From Nannocystis pusilla (GTDB taxonomy: Bacteria; Myxococcota_A; Polyangia; Nannocystales; Nannocystaceae): a DNA stretch of 64,000 bases. Position numbers and translations under genes: made by a program. Of this stretch, positions 1-7,594 are shown one piece after another. The first letter of the stretch is position 1. Every line of letters begins with the position of its first letter. The notes under the pieces are model-generated. The model was not told where the DNA came from, ran no database searches, and saw only the letters and a list, made by a program, of their open reading frames with translations. The stretch spans positions 62,001 through 126,000 of the forward strand of contig NZ_JAIRAU010000036.1 in NCBI RefSeq assembly GCF_020073745.1. The letters run 5' to 3'.

Positions 1-2
1 AG

Positions 3-194
3 ACCGATCCGCGGACCCGCGCGATCCCGGTGGTCATCGTCACGTCGCACGTCCTCGACGACGCCAGCGAGCAGCGGCTGCTCGCGCAGACCGAGGCGGT
101 GGTCCGCAAGCAGGACCTGTCCCGCGCGCTCGCCATCGACCGGATCCGCGACGCGCTCGCCAGGGCGGGCGGCGCGAGCATCAGGAGATCGTGA
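3..194 (+). CDS. Response-regulator receiver domain, C-terminal fragment (5' end outside window)
   Basis: An open frame enters from the left edge and ends at the TGA at 192-194. Its about 63 residues look like the last third of a receiver domain: a hydrophobic beta strand (IPVVIVTSH), then an alanine/leucine-rich helix containing a VVRKQDLSRA segment, where a receiver's conserved lysine would be expected, and a final amphipathic helix. The stop overlaps the next gene (GTG at 191), so the two are probably translationally coupled and belong to one phosphorelay operon. Whether the full protein is a lone regulator or a hybrid kinase cannot be told from this fragment. Confidence 0.7.
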   Translation, partial: TDPRTRAIPVVIVTSHVLDDASEQRLLAQTEAVVRKQDLSRALAIDRIRDALARAGGASIRRS

Positions 195-1735
195 GGGCGA
201 TGAAGACGGACGACGCGGTCGCCATTTGCATCGCCAACGAGCGGGCCTCGGCGCGCTACGTCGCCGCCCGCACGCTGGCCCGCGCCGGCTTCCGCGCGCT
301 CGAGGCGGCGTCGGGGGAGGAGGCCCTGGCGATCGCGCAGCGCGAGCGACCGGCGGTGATGATCCTCGACCTCGAGCTCGCGGACATCGACAGCCTCGAG
401 GTGTGCCGGCGACTGAAGGAGGACCCGGTGACGGCGACGACGGCGGTGCTGCAGACGTCGGAGACGTCGGTGCCGCTGACGGAGCGGGTGCGCGGCCTCG
501 AGGCCGGCGCGGACGCGTCGCTGACGCAGCCGTTCACCGCGGCGGAGCTGGTCGCGACGGTGCGCTCGCTGCTGCGGCTCAAGGCGCGCGAGGCCGCGGA
601 GCGCCGCCGCGCCGAGGAGCTGGCCGAGGCCGACCGGCGCAAGGACGAGTTCCTCGCCATGCTGGCGCACGAGCTGCGCAACCCGCTGGCCGCCGTCGTC
701 TCGGCGCACGCGGTGCTGTTCGCCTACCCCGCGCGCGAGCCCCGGGAGGAGCGGACCCGCCAGATCGCGCAGCGCCAGGCGCAGCACCTGATCCGCATCG
801 TCGACGATCTGCTCGAGGTGTCCCGCGTCGTGCGCGGGAACATCTCGCTGCGGCGCGAGTGCGTCGATCTCCACGAGCTGCTGGCGCAGGTGACGAACCT
901 CGCGGCGGGCAGCGACCGCCGGGTGTCGCTGCACGCCGCGCCCGGACCGATCTTCGTCGACGGCGACCCGACGCGCCTGTCGCAGGTCTTCTCCAACCTG
1001 CTCGACAACGCGATCAAGTACACGCAGCCGGGCGGGCGCATCGAGGTGTCGCTGCTCGACGACGGCGGGCAGGCGCACGTGCGCGTGCGCGACGACGGGG
1101 TCGGCATCGCCAGGGACGGGCTCGAGCACGTGTTCGATCTGTTCTATCAATCGCAGGTGTCGCTCGACCGGGCCGAGGGCGGCCTCGGGATCGGTCTCAC
1201 GCTGGTGCGGGTGCTCGTCGAGATGCACGGCGGCACGGTGACGGCGCACAGCGCCGGGCCGGGCCGGGGCACGGAGTTCCACGTGGTCCTGCCGGGCGTC
1301 GCCACGGTGCGGGACGCCGCCAACAGTGAGCTCTACGTCGAGAGCGCGGCGCCGGGCGCGGGGCAGCGGCGGCGGGTGCTGATCATCGAGGACAACGAGG
1401 ACATCCGGGTGCTCCTCGGCGATCTCTGCGAACAGTGGGGGCACGAGGTCGCGCTGGCGTCCGACGGGCCGCAAGGCGTGGCGCTGGCGCTTCAGCTGCG
1501 CCCGGATGTGGCGCTCGTCGACATCGGGCTCCCCGGCCTCGACGGCTGCGAGGTGGCGCGGCGGATCCGCGACGACCCGCGCGGGTCCGACACGCACCTC
1601 GTCGCCTTGACCGGCTACGGCTCGCAGGAGCTGCGCGCGGCCACGGCCGAGGCCGGGTTCGAGCTCCACCTGGTCAAGCCCGTCAATCCCGAGCGGCTGG
1701 CCCGGTTCATCTCGTCGACGTCGGCGGTGCATTGA
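191..1735 (+). CDS. Soluble hybrid histidine kinase (receiver-HisKA-HATPase-receiver)
   Basis: 514 residues with no membrane segment or signal peptide, so a cytoplasmic kinase. Order: receiver 1 (about 8-128, phospho-acceptor Asp60), HisKA with the H-box LAHELRNPLA (His160), HATPase_c with the N-box (Asn273 in SNLLDNAIKYT), G1 (DDGVGIA, 301-307) and G2 (GGLGIGL, 330-336), then receiver 2 (about 396-510, Asp444, Lys496). Receiver 1 has Gln113 where the conserved Lys is expected (LTQPF); receiver 2 keeps it (LVKPV). The GTG at 191 overlaps the preceding stop; an ATG at 200 is an alternative start, and AGGAG at 183-187 serves either imperfectly. Neighbouring receiver gene and kinase probably form one signalling operon. 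The signal sensed is unknown. Confidence 0.93.
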   Translation: MRAMKTDDAVAICIANERASARYVAARTLARAGFRALEAASGEEALAIAQRERPAVMILDLELADIDSLEVCRRLKEDPVTATTAVLQTSETSVPLTERVRGLEAGADASLTQPFTAAELVATVRSLLRLKAREAAERRRAEELAEADRRKDEFLAMLAHELRNPLAAVVSAHAVLFAYPAREPREERTRQIAQRQAQHLIRIVDDLLEVSRVVRGNISLRRECVDLHELLAQVTNLAAGSDRRVSLHAAPGPIFVDGDPTRLSQVFSNLLDNAIKYTQPGGRIEVSLLDDGGQAHVRVRDDGVGIARDGLEHVFDLFYQSQVSLDRAEGGLGIGLTLVRVLVEMHGGTVTAHSAGPGRGTEFHVVLPGVATVRDAANSELYVESAAPGAGQRRRVLIIEDNEDIRVLLGDLCEQWGHEVALASDGPQGVALALQLRPDVALVDIGLPGLDGCEVARRIRDDPRGSDTHLVALTGYGSQELRAATAEAGFELHLVKPVNPERLARFISSTSAVH

Positions 1736-1759
1736 GACACGCGGGCGCGGCTCGGACGA

Positions 1760-1780
1760 GATGTCCGAAGAGGCATGTGA
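1760..1780. repeat. 14-mer stem-loop motif between convergent genes
   Basis: Reads ATGTCC-GAAG-AGGCAT, a short imperfect hairpin with a GAAG loop, in the 60-bp gap between the hybrid kinase (ends 1735) and the convergent Ser/Thr kinase (ends 1796). It is a member of the dispersed motif described in the findings. Its position suggests a shared 3'-end hairpin, but no U-tract follows it. Confidence 0.6.
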
Positions 1781-1795
1781 TGCGAGCGATCGCGC

Positions 1796-4669
1796 TCAGC
1801 GAGGGACCTCGGCGAGCAGCGCGGCGAGCTCGCGCAGCTCCGGATCGCGGGCGTCCGGGGCGGGCGGGGCCGGCAGGAAGGCGAAGGCGAGGTCGGGCGC
1901 GGGCTTCATGGCGCCGAGGGTGTGCGCGAGCGGATCGGGCTGGGCGTCGCGCGCGTCCGCGGCGGCGACGCGGGCGGCGAGGAGGTCGCGGGCGCGGGCG
2001 AGCGACGCACGGGCGGCCTCGAGGTCGCCGAGGGCGTGCTGACTGCGACCGAGCAGGGCGACGATCGGCAGCTGGGAGACGTGAGCGGCGCCGACGAGGG
2101 CCTCGCTGGCGCGCAGGGCCTCGCGCAGGCCGGCCTCGGCGTCGGCGAGGCGGCCCTCGGCGAGGGCGAGGCGGGCCAGCTCGACGTCGGCGTCGACGCG
2201 GCGCAGGCGGGCGATGCCGTGGCTGTCGGCGAGGCCGTCTCGGGCGAGGCCGAGGTGGTGGGCGGCGCCGGCGAGGTCGCCGCGGAGCGCGAGCAGGCGG
2301 CCGTGGGCGAGCGCGAGCGCGGGGGCGTGGCGGTCGTCGAGCGCGGATGACTCTTGCGACATGTCCTCGGCGACAGCCAGCTCGCGAGCCGCGCCGTCGC
2401 GGTCGCCGCGGGCCAGGCGGAGCTCGACGAGCGCGAGCTGCAGGCGGCCGCGACGGGCGAGCACGGCGGGGTCGGCGGAGGATTCGACGAGCCGGCGGGC
2501 GCGCAGCAGCGTCTCCTCGCCGCGGTCGAGCAGGCCGATGCCGACGTGGGCGCGGCCGAGGACGAGCAAGAGGTCGACGGCGAGGAAGGGCCGCTCGGGA
2601 TGGACGGCGGCGATCGCCAGGCCGCGGCGGGCGGCGTCCGCGGCGGCGTCCCAGTCACCGAGGTCGGCCCAGGCCTCGGCGGCGACGGCGAGCCGCGGGA
2701 GCAGGCGGTCGGCGATGCTCGTGGTCGGGCCGACGAGCGGCTGGCGCCAGAACGGCACGCCGTCGTCGTCGCTGACGGAGCGGCGCAGGAGCTCGGGGAG
2801 GGGCAGCGCGGGCGAGACGGCGTGGCCGTCGATCAGCGAGAGCTGGGCCTGGCGCGCGACGCCCGTGGCGGCGCCGAGGACGATCTGCAGGTCGAGCGCG
2901 GCGAACGTCTGGTCGGGCAATTTCGCCGGGGCGGCCGCGGTGGCGGCGGCGAAGGCCGCGTCGACGGCGTCCCAGGCGGCGCGGCGCCGGCCGGCGGCGA
3001 AGCGGACGCGCGCGAGCGCCTCGTGTGCGGCGAGCGCGAGCGCCGGGTCCTGCGGGGCGGCGAGCACCTCGGCGAGGCGGGACTCGGCGCGGGCGAACTC
3101 GCCGGCGCCGGCGGCGAGCTCGGCGTGCAGCAGGCCGACGCGGGCGGCCTGTCGCTGCGCGCGCTGGTCGTCGCTCTCGGGGTAGCGGGCGGCGAGCAGG
3201 TGCGCGGGGTCGAGGCAGCGCGCGGGGTCCGGCGCGGCGAGGACGTGATGCAGGCGGACCGGCGAGGCGGCCTCGGCGGCGGCGGTGAAATGGATGCGGA
3301 GGTCGTCGCGGGCCTCGTCGAGGCAATGCTGCATCTGGCTCTTGAGCCAGGTCGATTCGGCGATCCGCGGGGGCGGGGCGACGCAGGCGGTGACGCGTTC
3401 GTCTCGCCAGCGGCGGGCGTCGTCCTCGAGGTGCTGGGCGACGCGGTCGGAATGGCGGGTGAAGGGATGGGCGGCGGTGACGTCGTGGGCGCGCAGCTCG
3501 GGGGGCCGGATCTCCGCCAGTTCGGCGTCGGCGGCGGCCTCGCAGGCGCGCGCGAGGCGGTGCTGCTGGACGTACGGGGCGGCGAGGCCGAGGGTCAGCG
3601 CGCCGAGGCCGGCGATAGCGACGCCGAGCCATCGCCGCCGGCGCGCGCCGTCGCGGTCGCGGCCGAGCTCGGCCAGCAGCGCGGTCATCGAGGGCCAGCG
3701 ATCGGCAGGGTCGCGGGCGAGGCCGCGGAGCACCGCGGCGTGCAGCCACGCGGGCACCTGCGCGTCGGCCGGGGGCGCGACCGGCTGGCCGCGGTCGAGG
3801 GCGCGGTAGAGGTCGGCGATCGTCGGGCCGTCGTAGGGGCGCACGCCGTACAGCGCCTCGAACAGGGCGACGCAGAAGCTGAACTGGTCGCCGCGGGCGT
3901 CGCAGACGCGATCGCGGAATTGCTCGAGGGCCATGTACGCCGGGGTGCCGACGAGGATGCCGGTCTGGGTCAGCGCGTTCGTCAGCGCGGCGTCGGGGAG
4001 GGCGGAGGACGCGGGAGCGTCGTCGTCGGCGTCGAGGGAGCGGGCGAGGCCGAAGTCGAACACGCGCGCGCGGCCGTCGTCGCCGAGGACGACGTTGCTG
4101 GGCTTGAAGTCGCGGTGCACCAGGCCGGCGGCGTGGACCGCCGCGAGGCCGCGGCCGGCGGCGAGGAACACCGCGAGGACCTCTCGCCACGGGCGCCGGG
4201 CCTGACGCAGCCAGGCGTGCACGGTCTGGCCGGGCACGTACTCCATGGCGACGAAGCCGCGGCCGGCCGCGCTGCCGACGTGGAACACCTGGACGACGTT
4301 GGGGTGCGACAGGCGGGCCAGCGCGTGGGCCTCGCGGCGCAGGCGCGGCAGGTGCTGCTCGTCGTGCAGCAGCTTGAGGGCGACCTGGCGGCCGAGGCGG
4401 TCGTCGTCGGCGAGGTAGACGGTGCCCATGCTGCCGTGGCCGAGCTGGCGGATGATGCGGTAGTGGGCGAGATGCACGACCTGCGGCGGCTGGTCGAACA
4501 GCTCGCTGGCGAGGGCGGCCTTGTGGACCTGGTGCTCCGGATCGCGCGCGAGGTCGGGTCGCGGCAGCGGGGCCGCGGAGAACTCGCCGGACGCGTCGGG
4601 CTGGTCGTGGGCGGTCACGTCCGCCGTCTCGAGGTGGATGCGCTGCTGGGAAGTCGCTGCCAGGGCCAT
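1796..4669 (-). CDS. Ser/Thr protein kinase with transmembrane segment and TPR region
   Basis: 957 residues. Hanks-type kinase domain at about 70-335: glycine loop GHGSMGTV, VALK lysine (Lys99), HRDFKPSN (catalytic Asp187), DFG 205-207. The expected APE is ALE (247-249), a deviation that may weaken domain stability. One transmembrane segment follows (about 348-366), then about 570 Ala/Leu/Arg-rich residues with TPR-like helices (AHEALARVRF and similar), a layout common in myxobacteria: cytoplasmic kinase, membrane anchor, C-terminal protein-binding region. The ATG at 4669 has GGAG 7 nt upstream. It lies 94 bp behind a sigma-factor gene on the same strand. A copy of the dispersed stem-loop motif lies in its sense strand at 2347-2364. 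Substrates are unknown; the FHA proteins of the T6SS locus are candidates by proximity only. Confidence 0.93.
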   Translation of the reverse strand: MALAATSQQRIHLETADVTAHDQPDASGEFSAAPLPRPDLARDPEHQVHKAALASELFDQPPQVVHLAHYRIIRQLGHGSMGTVYLADDDRLGRQVALKLLHDEQHLPRLRREAHALARLSHPNVVQVFHVGSAAGRGFVAMEYVPGQTVHAWLRQARRPWREVLAVFLAAGRGLAAVHAAGLVHRDFKPSNVVLGDDGRARVFDFGLARSLDADDDAPASSALPDAALTNALTQTGILVGTPAYMALEQFRDRVCDARGDQFSFCVALFEALYGVRPYDGPTIADLYRALDRGQPVAPPADAQVPAWLHAAVLRGLARDPADRWPSMTALLAELGRDRDGARRRRWLGVAIAGLGALTLGLAAPYVQQHRLARACEAAADAELAEIRPPELRAHDVTAAHPFTRHSDRVAQHLEDDARRWRDERVTACVAPPPRIAESTWLKSQMQHCLDEARDDLRIHFTAAAEAASPVRLHHVLAAPDPARCLDPAHLLAARYPESDDQRAQRQAARVGLLHAELAAGAGEFARAESRLAEVLAAPQDPALALAAHEALARVRFAAGRRRAAWDAVDAAFAAATAAAPAKLPDQTFAALDLQIVLGAATGVARQAQLSLIDGHAVSPALPLPELLRRSVSDDDGVPFWRQPLVGPTTSIADRLLPRLAVAAEAWADLGDWDAAADAARRGLAIAAVHPERPFLAVDLLLVLGRAHVGIGLLDRGEETLLRARRLVESSADPAVLARRGRLQLALVELRLARGDRDGAARELAVAEDMSQESSALDDRHAPALALAHGRLLALRGDLAGAAHHLGLARDGLADSHGIARLRRVDADVELARLALAEGRLADAEAGLREALRASEALVGAAHVSQLPIVALLGRSQHALGDLEAARASLARARDLLAARVAAADARDAQPDPLAHTLGAMKPAPDLAFAFLPAPPAPDARDPELRELAALLAEVPR
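2347..2364 (-). repeat. 14-mer stem-loop motif inside the kinase gene (sense strand)
   Basis: On the minus (sense) strand it reads ATG-TCG-CAA-GAG-TCA, with TG and CA at codon positions 2-3 and rare CAA and TCA codons. Same family as the intergenic copies. Confidence 0.5.
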
Positions 4670-4763
4670 GTCGGTCTCCGGCGCGGTGGTTCCGCGAGCA
4701 GGGCGTCTTGCTTAAGGTCGCGGCGATTTTTTTGGCCCGCGCGGCGGCGCGCCCCGGCCGGCA

Positions 4764-5393
4764 CTAGCCCCTCGCTCCGCGGACGTGCGCGCGCACGGCG
4801 GTGATCCACCGTTCGAGCCCGGCGAGGGTGCTCTCGACCAGGTTGGGCGCGTGCGCGACGGCGGCGAGGCTGTCCTCGAGCAGCTGCCTCCCGCGTCGCA
4901 CCCGCGAGCGCGCGGTGCCCGGCGGCAGCTCGAGCGCCGCGGCGATCTCGTCGGTCGTCATGCTCTCCCAGTAGTGCAGCTCGAGCACGACCTGGTAGTC
5001 GAGCGGCAGGCGCTGCAGGGCGGCCAGCAGCAGCCGCAGCTCCTGACCCGAGGCGGCGTGCTGGCTCGGCGAGGGCCGGCAGTCGGCGACCGAGAGCTGC
5101 TCGAAGTCGACGACGCCGCGCTCGCCGGCGCTGCCGCGGTAGTGGCGGCACAGCTGGCGGTAGGCGATGCCGAACAGCCAGCTGCGGAACTCGCCGTCGC
5201 CGCGGAAGGCGGCGAGCCCCTCGATGCAGCCGAGGAAGGTCCGCTGGATCAGGTCGCGGGCGACGTCGGCGTCGACCTTGTTGAAGAAGAAGCGCGCGAC
5301 CGGCTCGTAGTAGCGGTCGAACAGCGCGTGCCCGGCGGCGCGATCGCCCGCGCGCCAGGCGTCGACGAGCTCGCGGTCGGGGACGGGCTCCAC
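4764..5393 (-). CDS. ECF-type RNA polymerase sigma factor (sigma-70 family)
   Basis: 209 residues from GTG 5393. Region 2 (about 20-85) has the LFDRYYEPVARFF, DLIQRTFLGCIEG and FRSWLFGIAYRQLCRH segments typical of region-2 helices. Region 4 (about 125-180) has LPLDYQVVLELHYWE and the TTDEIAAALELPPGTARSRVRRGRQLL helix-turn-helix. I chose the GTG at 5393 because it aligns residue for residue with the GTG start of the paralogue at 31168-31812 (both then reach AWRAGDR after about 11 residues); longer upstream frames are not conserved. No anti-sigma gene is adjacent; the next gene on this strand is a TPR Ser/Thr kinase, and such pairs recur in myxobacteria. Target promoters are unknown. Confidence 0.9.
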   Translation of the reverse strand: MEPVPDRELVDAWRAGDRAAGHALFDRYYEPVARFFFNKVDADVARDLIQRTFLGCIEGLAAFRGDGEFRSWLFGIAYRQLCRHYRGSAGERGVVDFEQLSVADCRPSPSQHAASGQELRLLLAALQRLPLDYQVVLELHYWESMTTDEIAAALELPPGTARSRVRRGRQLLEDSLAAVAHAPNLVESTLAGLERWITAVRAHVRGARG

Positions 5394-5514
5394 CTCTCGC
5401 AGAGTGAGAGGTTTGTCGATCGGCGTCAATACGCGGTGCGTGGCTGAAACCGGGCGCTCGTTGGCGTTCCGGCCGCTGGCGCGGCGCGCAGCCGGGGGCG
5501 CACGATCGCCGGCG

Positions 5515-5922
5515 ATGAGCCACGCCTCGCACCAATTCACCGTCATGGACGCGGCCGCCGCGGTCGCGATCGCCTTCGTGCTCGTGCTGCTGGCCTCGCG
5601 CCTGCGCGAGCCGACGCGGCGCCGCTTCAACGCGATCTTCGTCGCCGGCGCGGGCGCGGCCTACCTGAGCGGCGGCGGCCTCGGGGCGGGGGAGTTCGCG
5701 TTCACGGCGGTCGCCACCTACGCGGCCTTCCGCGGGCTCGAATCGTACCGCTGGATCGCGGCGGCGTGGCTGCTGCACGTCGCCTGGGACGTCGCGCATC
5801 ACCTGTGCGGCGCGCCGATCGTGCCGTTCGTGCCGACGTCGTCGGCCGGCTGCGCGGTCACGGACTCGCTGCTGGCGCTGTGGTTCTGGTTCGGGGCGCC
5901 GACGCTCGGGCCGCGGCGGTGA
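5515..5922 (+). CDS. DUF6010-like small membrane protein
   Basis: 135 residues with about four hydrophobic segments (about 12-28, 41-58, 80-95, 115-130) and a conserved-looking WLLHVAWDVAHH stretch with histidines inside a membrane helix, which I recognise as the pattern of DUF6010 proteins. Biochemical function of that family is unknown. ATG at 5515; the intergenic space to the divergent sigma factor is about 120 bp, so the two may share a promoter region. A motif hairpin lies 12 bp after its stop. Confidence 0.75.
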   Translation: MSHASHQFTVMDAAAAVAIAFVLVLLASRLREPTRRRFNAIFVAGAGAAYLSGGGLGAGEFAFTAVATYAAFRGLESYRWIAAAWLLHVAWDVAHHLCGAPIVPFVPTSSAGCAVTDSLLALWFWFGAPTLGPRR

Positions 5923-5933
5923 ATGGTGTTCTG

Positions 5934-5955
5934 GACATGTCGTGAAGGACATGTG
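5934..5955. repeat. 14-mer stem-loop motif, perfect 6-bp arms
   Basis: CATGTC-GTGAAG-GACATG at 5936-5953, a perfect inverted repeat with a 6-nt loop, between the stop at 5922 and the ATG at 6000 of two co-directional genes. Two half-units (ACATG) are spaced by exactly 14 bp. It could act as a terminator or RNA-processing hairpin between the genes. Confidence 0.65.
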
Positions 5956-5999
5956 ATGGGCCTTCCCCGCCGGCCCGCGGTCTGTCACCATCGGCGGCG

Positions 6000-6824
6000 A
6001 TGGCGGACGACCGGCGAGAGACGGGCACGCTCGGGCTCCTCGCGCTGCTGATCGGCGGCGGCTGCCTGCTGGTGGCGCTGGTCAGCGTGTTCAACGTCGC
6101 GTTCGAGCTCGAGCTCGCCCTCAAGGTGTCGGGCACGGAGACGGAGCTGCCGCGGCACTGGGACGAGGTGGTCGGGCTGGCGGCCGCGGGGGCGCTGATC
6201 GTGGGGCTCGCGTTGTTCGGCGGCCTGGTGCGCCGGCGCTTCGCGGCGGCGAAGGGGCGGCCGCTGGTGCGCGGCGGGATCCTGGTCGGCGCGGCGCTGT
6301 CCCTGGCGGCGGCGTTCCGCGGGCTGCAGATCGTCGCGCTGACCCACACCTACGGCAGCATGCTGGCGTACTACGCGACCGACGGCGACCTCGACGACGT
6401 CCGGGCCGAGCTGGCCAAAGGGCCAGATCGGTCGGCGCTCGACCAGGCGGTCGGGCGCGCGGCCCAGTACGACAACGCCGGGGCGCTGGCGCTGCTGCTG
6501 GCGGCCGGGGCCGACATGCGCGAGGCGACCCGCGAGCCGCAGTTCCGCCGCTGCGCGCTGGTCGGCCGCAAGCCGGCGTTCGTGCGCACGGCGCTGGCGC
6601 ACGGGGTCACCGCCGACGCCTGTCCGAACGGCGAGACGGCGGTGCGAGAGGCGGTCGAGCGCGGCCAGGACGACGCCGAGACGGCCGAGATCGTCGCGCT
6701 GCTGGTGGCCGCGGGCTGGTCGGCCGCGGCGACGTCGGAGCACGACCGCCGGACCGCGGCCGAGATCGCGGCCGCGAAACAGTGGACCCACACCGCGGCC
6801 GCGCTCGCGGCCGCGACCCGCTGA
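6000..6824 (+). CDS. Membrane-anchored ankyrin-repeat protein
   Basis: 274 residues. Three transmembrane segments occupy the N-terminal third (about 11-36, 59-79, 93-112). The remainder consists of degenerate ankyrin repeats: LAYYATDGDLDDVRAELAKG, AAQYDNAGALALLLAAGAD, AVREAVERGQDD ... AEIVALLVAAG, and a closing AAEIAAAKQWTHTAAAL. The topology implies a cytoplasmic or periplasmic ankyrin platform held at the inner membrane, probably for protein-protein interaction; no partner is evident. It is the last gene before the T6SS locus on the same strand, 343 bp from tssE. A motif copy with perfect CTGGCC/GGCCAG arms lies in frame at 6411-6426 and brings a run of codons rare for this gene. Confidence 0.8.
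   Translation: MADDRRETGTLGLLALLIGGGCLLVALVSVFNVAFELELALKVSGTETELPRHWDEVVGLAAAGALIVGLALFGGLVRRRFAAAKGRPLVRGGILVGAALSLAAAFRGLQIVALTHTYGSMLAYYATDGDLDDVRAELAKGPDRSALDQAVGRAAQYDNAGALALLLAAGADMREATREPQFRRCALVGRKPAFVRTALAHGVTADACPNGETAVREAVERGQDDAETAEIVALLVAAGWSAAATSEHDRRTAAEIAAAKQWTHTAAALAAATR
6411..6426 (+). repeat. 14-mer stem-loop motif inside the ankyrin gene
   Basis: CTGGCC-AAAG-GGCCAG, perfect 6-bp arms. The arm sequence differs from the canonical CTGTCC/GGACAG but pairs fully. Codons CTG GCC AAA GGG CCA; AAA and CCA are rare here. Confidence 0.6.
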
Positions 6825-7167
6825 GGCGCGAGGGCGCCGCGAGGAGATCCACGGCCGGGTGGGCCGGTGTCCGCGTCGACGCCGCGGCGAGGCGCGGACG
6901 CAGGCCAGGGCGGGGCCGCGCCCGCGCGAGGGCCGGAGGTCGCGGCGGCCGGGAGCGTCGCCCCGGGCCGAGGGATGTCCGAACGAACCTGTCCGAATAG
7001 ACATGCGAGGCGAGCGGGCGTCTGCCGCGCGCGCTCGCATGCGCGCGCGTCGCGGAGGCGAGGGGCGGCGGTGGTGTCTGGTCCGCGGCCCTGCCGGCCT
7101 GCTATCGTCGCAGTCCGCCGGGCCGGGAGGCGCGGCGTCGCGCGCGACGGGGGGATCGAGCAGGTCG
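6825..7167. other. Intergenic leader of the T6SS operon
   Basis: 343 bp with no gene I can support. It holds the two-and-a-half-unit 14-bp array at 6973-7013 and otherwise GC-rich sequence. It is the only sizeable gap upstream of tssE, so the promoter of block A should lie here; I see no convincing sigma-54 (GG-N10-GC type) or sigma-70 box. Confidence 0.5.
6973..7013. repeat. Tandem 14-bp motif array upstream of tssE
   Basis: Successive units GGATGTCCGAACGA, ACCTGTCCGAATAG and the partial ACATGCGAGG follow each other with an exact 14-bp period. Neighbouring units form alternative short hairpins. It lies about 155-195 bp upstream of the tssE start and could be an operator or part of an untranslated leader. 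Confidence 0.65.
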
Positions 7168-7587
7168 ATGAACGCAACGAGCCAGGGGTCGGGCCCGAGA
7201 GCGCCGCGCCGCGGATTGCTGGCGCGGCTGTCGACGGGCGGGCAGCGGATCGGCGAGCTCGAGTCGATCGTGACGCACCTGCAGGAGCTGCTCAACACGC
7301 GCTGCGGCGAGTCGCTGTCGGCGCCCGACTTCGGCATCGTCGACTTCGCCGACGTCGTGCACAACTTCCCCGAGGCGACGCAGGTGCTGCAGCAGAGCAT
7401 CCGCGCGACGATCCTCAAGTACGAGCCGCGCCTGCGCAACGTGTCGGTCCACCCCGTGCCGAGCGGCGACACGCTGATGATCGCGTTCGAGGTGTCGGCG
7501 CGGCTGGCCAGCGGGGCCCAGCGCGGGGTGTTCCGCGTGCGCACCGAGATGACGTCGACCGGCAAGATCCAGGTCTCCGGGCGGTGA
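7168..7587 (+). CDS. tssE: T6SS baseplate protein TssE (gp25-like)
   Basis: 139 residues, matching the usual TssE length. Recognisable gp25-like core: ESIVTHLQELLNTRCGESLS, followed by the family-typical DFGIVDF and an HNFPEATQVLQQSIRATILKYEPRLRNVSV segment, where the EPRL element is the hallmark that locks TssE into the baseplate wedge. ATG at 7168. TssE forms the baseplate wedge with TssF, TssG and TssK and starts sheath polymerisation. First gene of block A; tssF begins 7 bp after its stop. Confidence 0.93.
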   Translation: MNATSQGSGPRAPRRGLLARLSTGGQRIGELESIVTHLQELLNTRCGESLSAPDFGIVDFADVVHNFPEATQVLQQSIRATILKYEPRLRNVSVHPVPSGDTLMIAFEVSARLASGAQRGVFRVRTEMTSTGKIQVSGR

Positions 7588-7594
7588 GGCGACG

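Noticed and set aside
2354..4804. Long plus-strand frame opposite the first kinase
   Set aside because: Gly/Glu/Ala/Val-rich shadow of a real gene with no domain, signal or ribosome-binding site.
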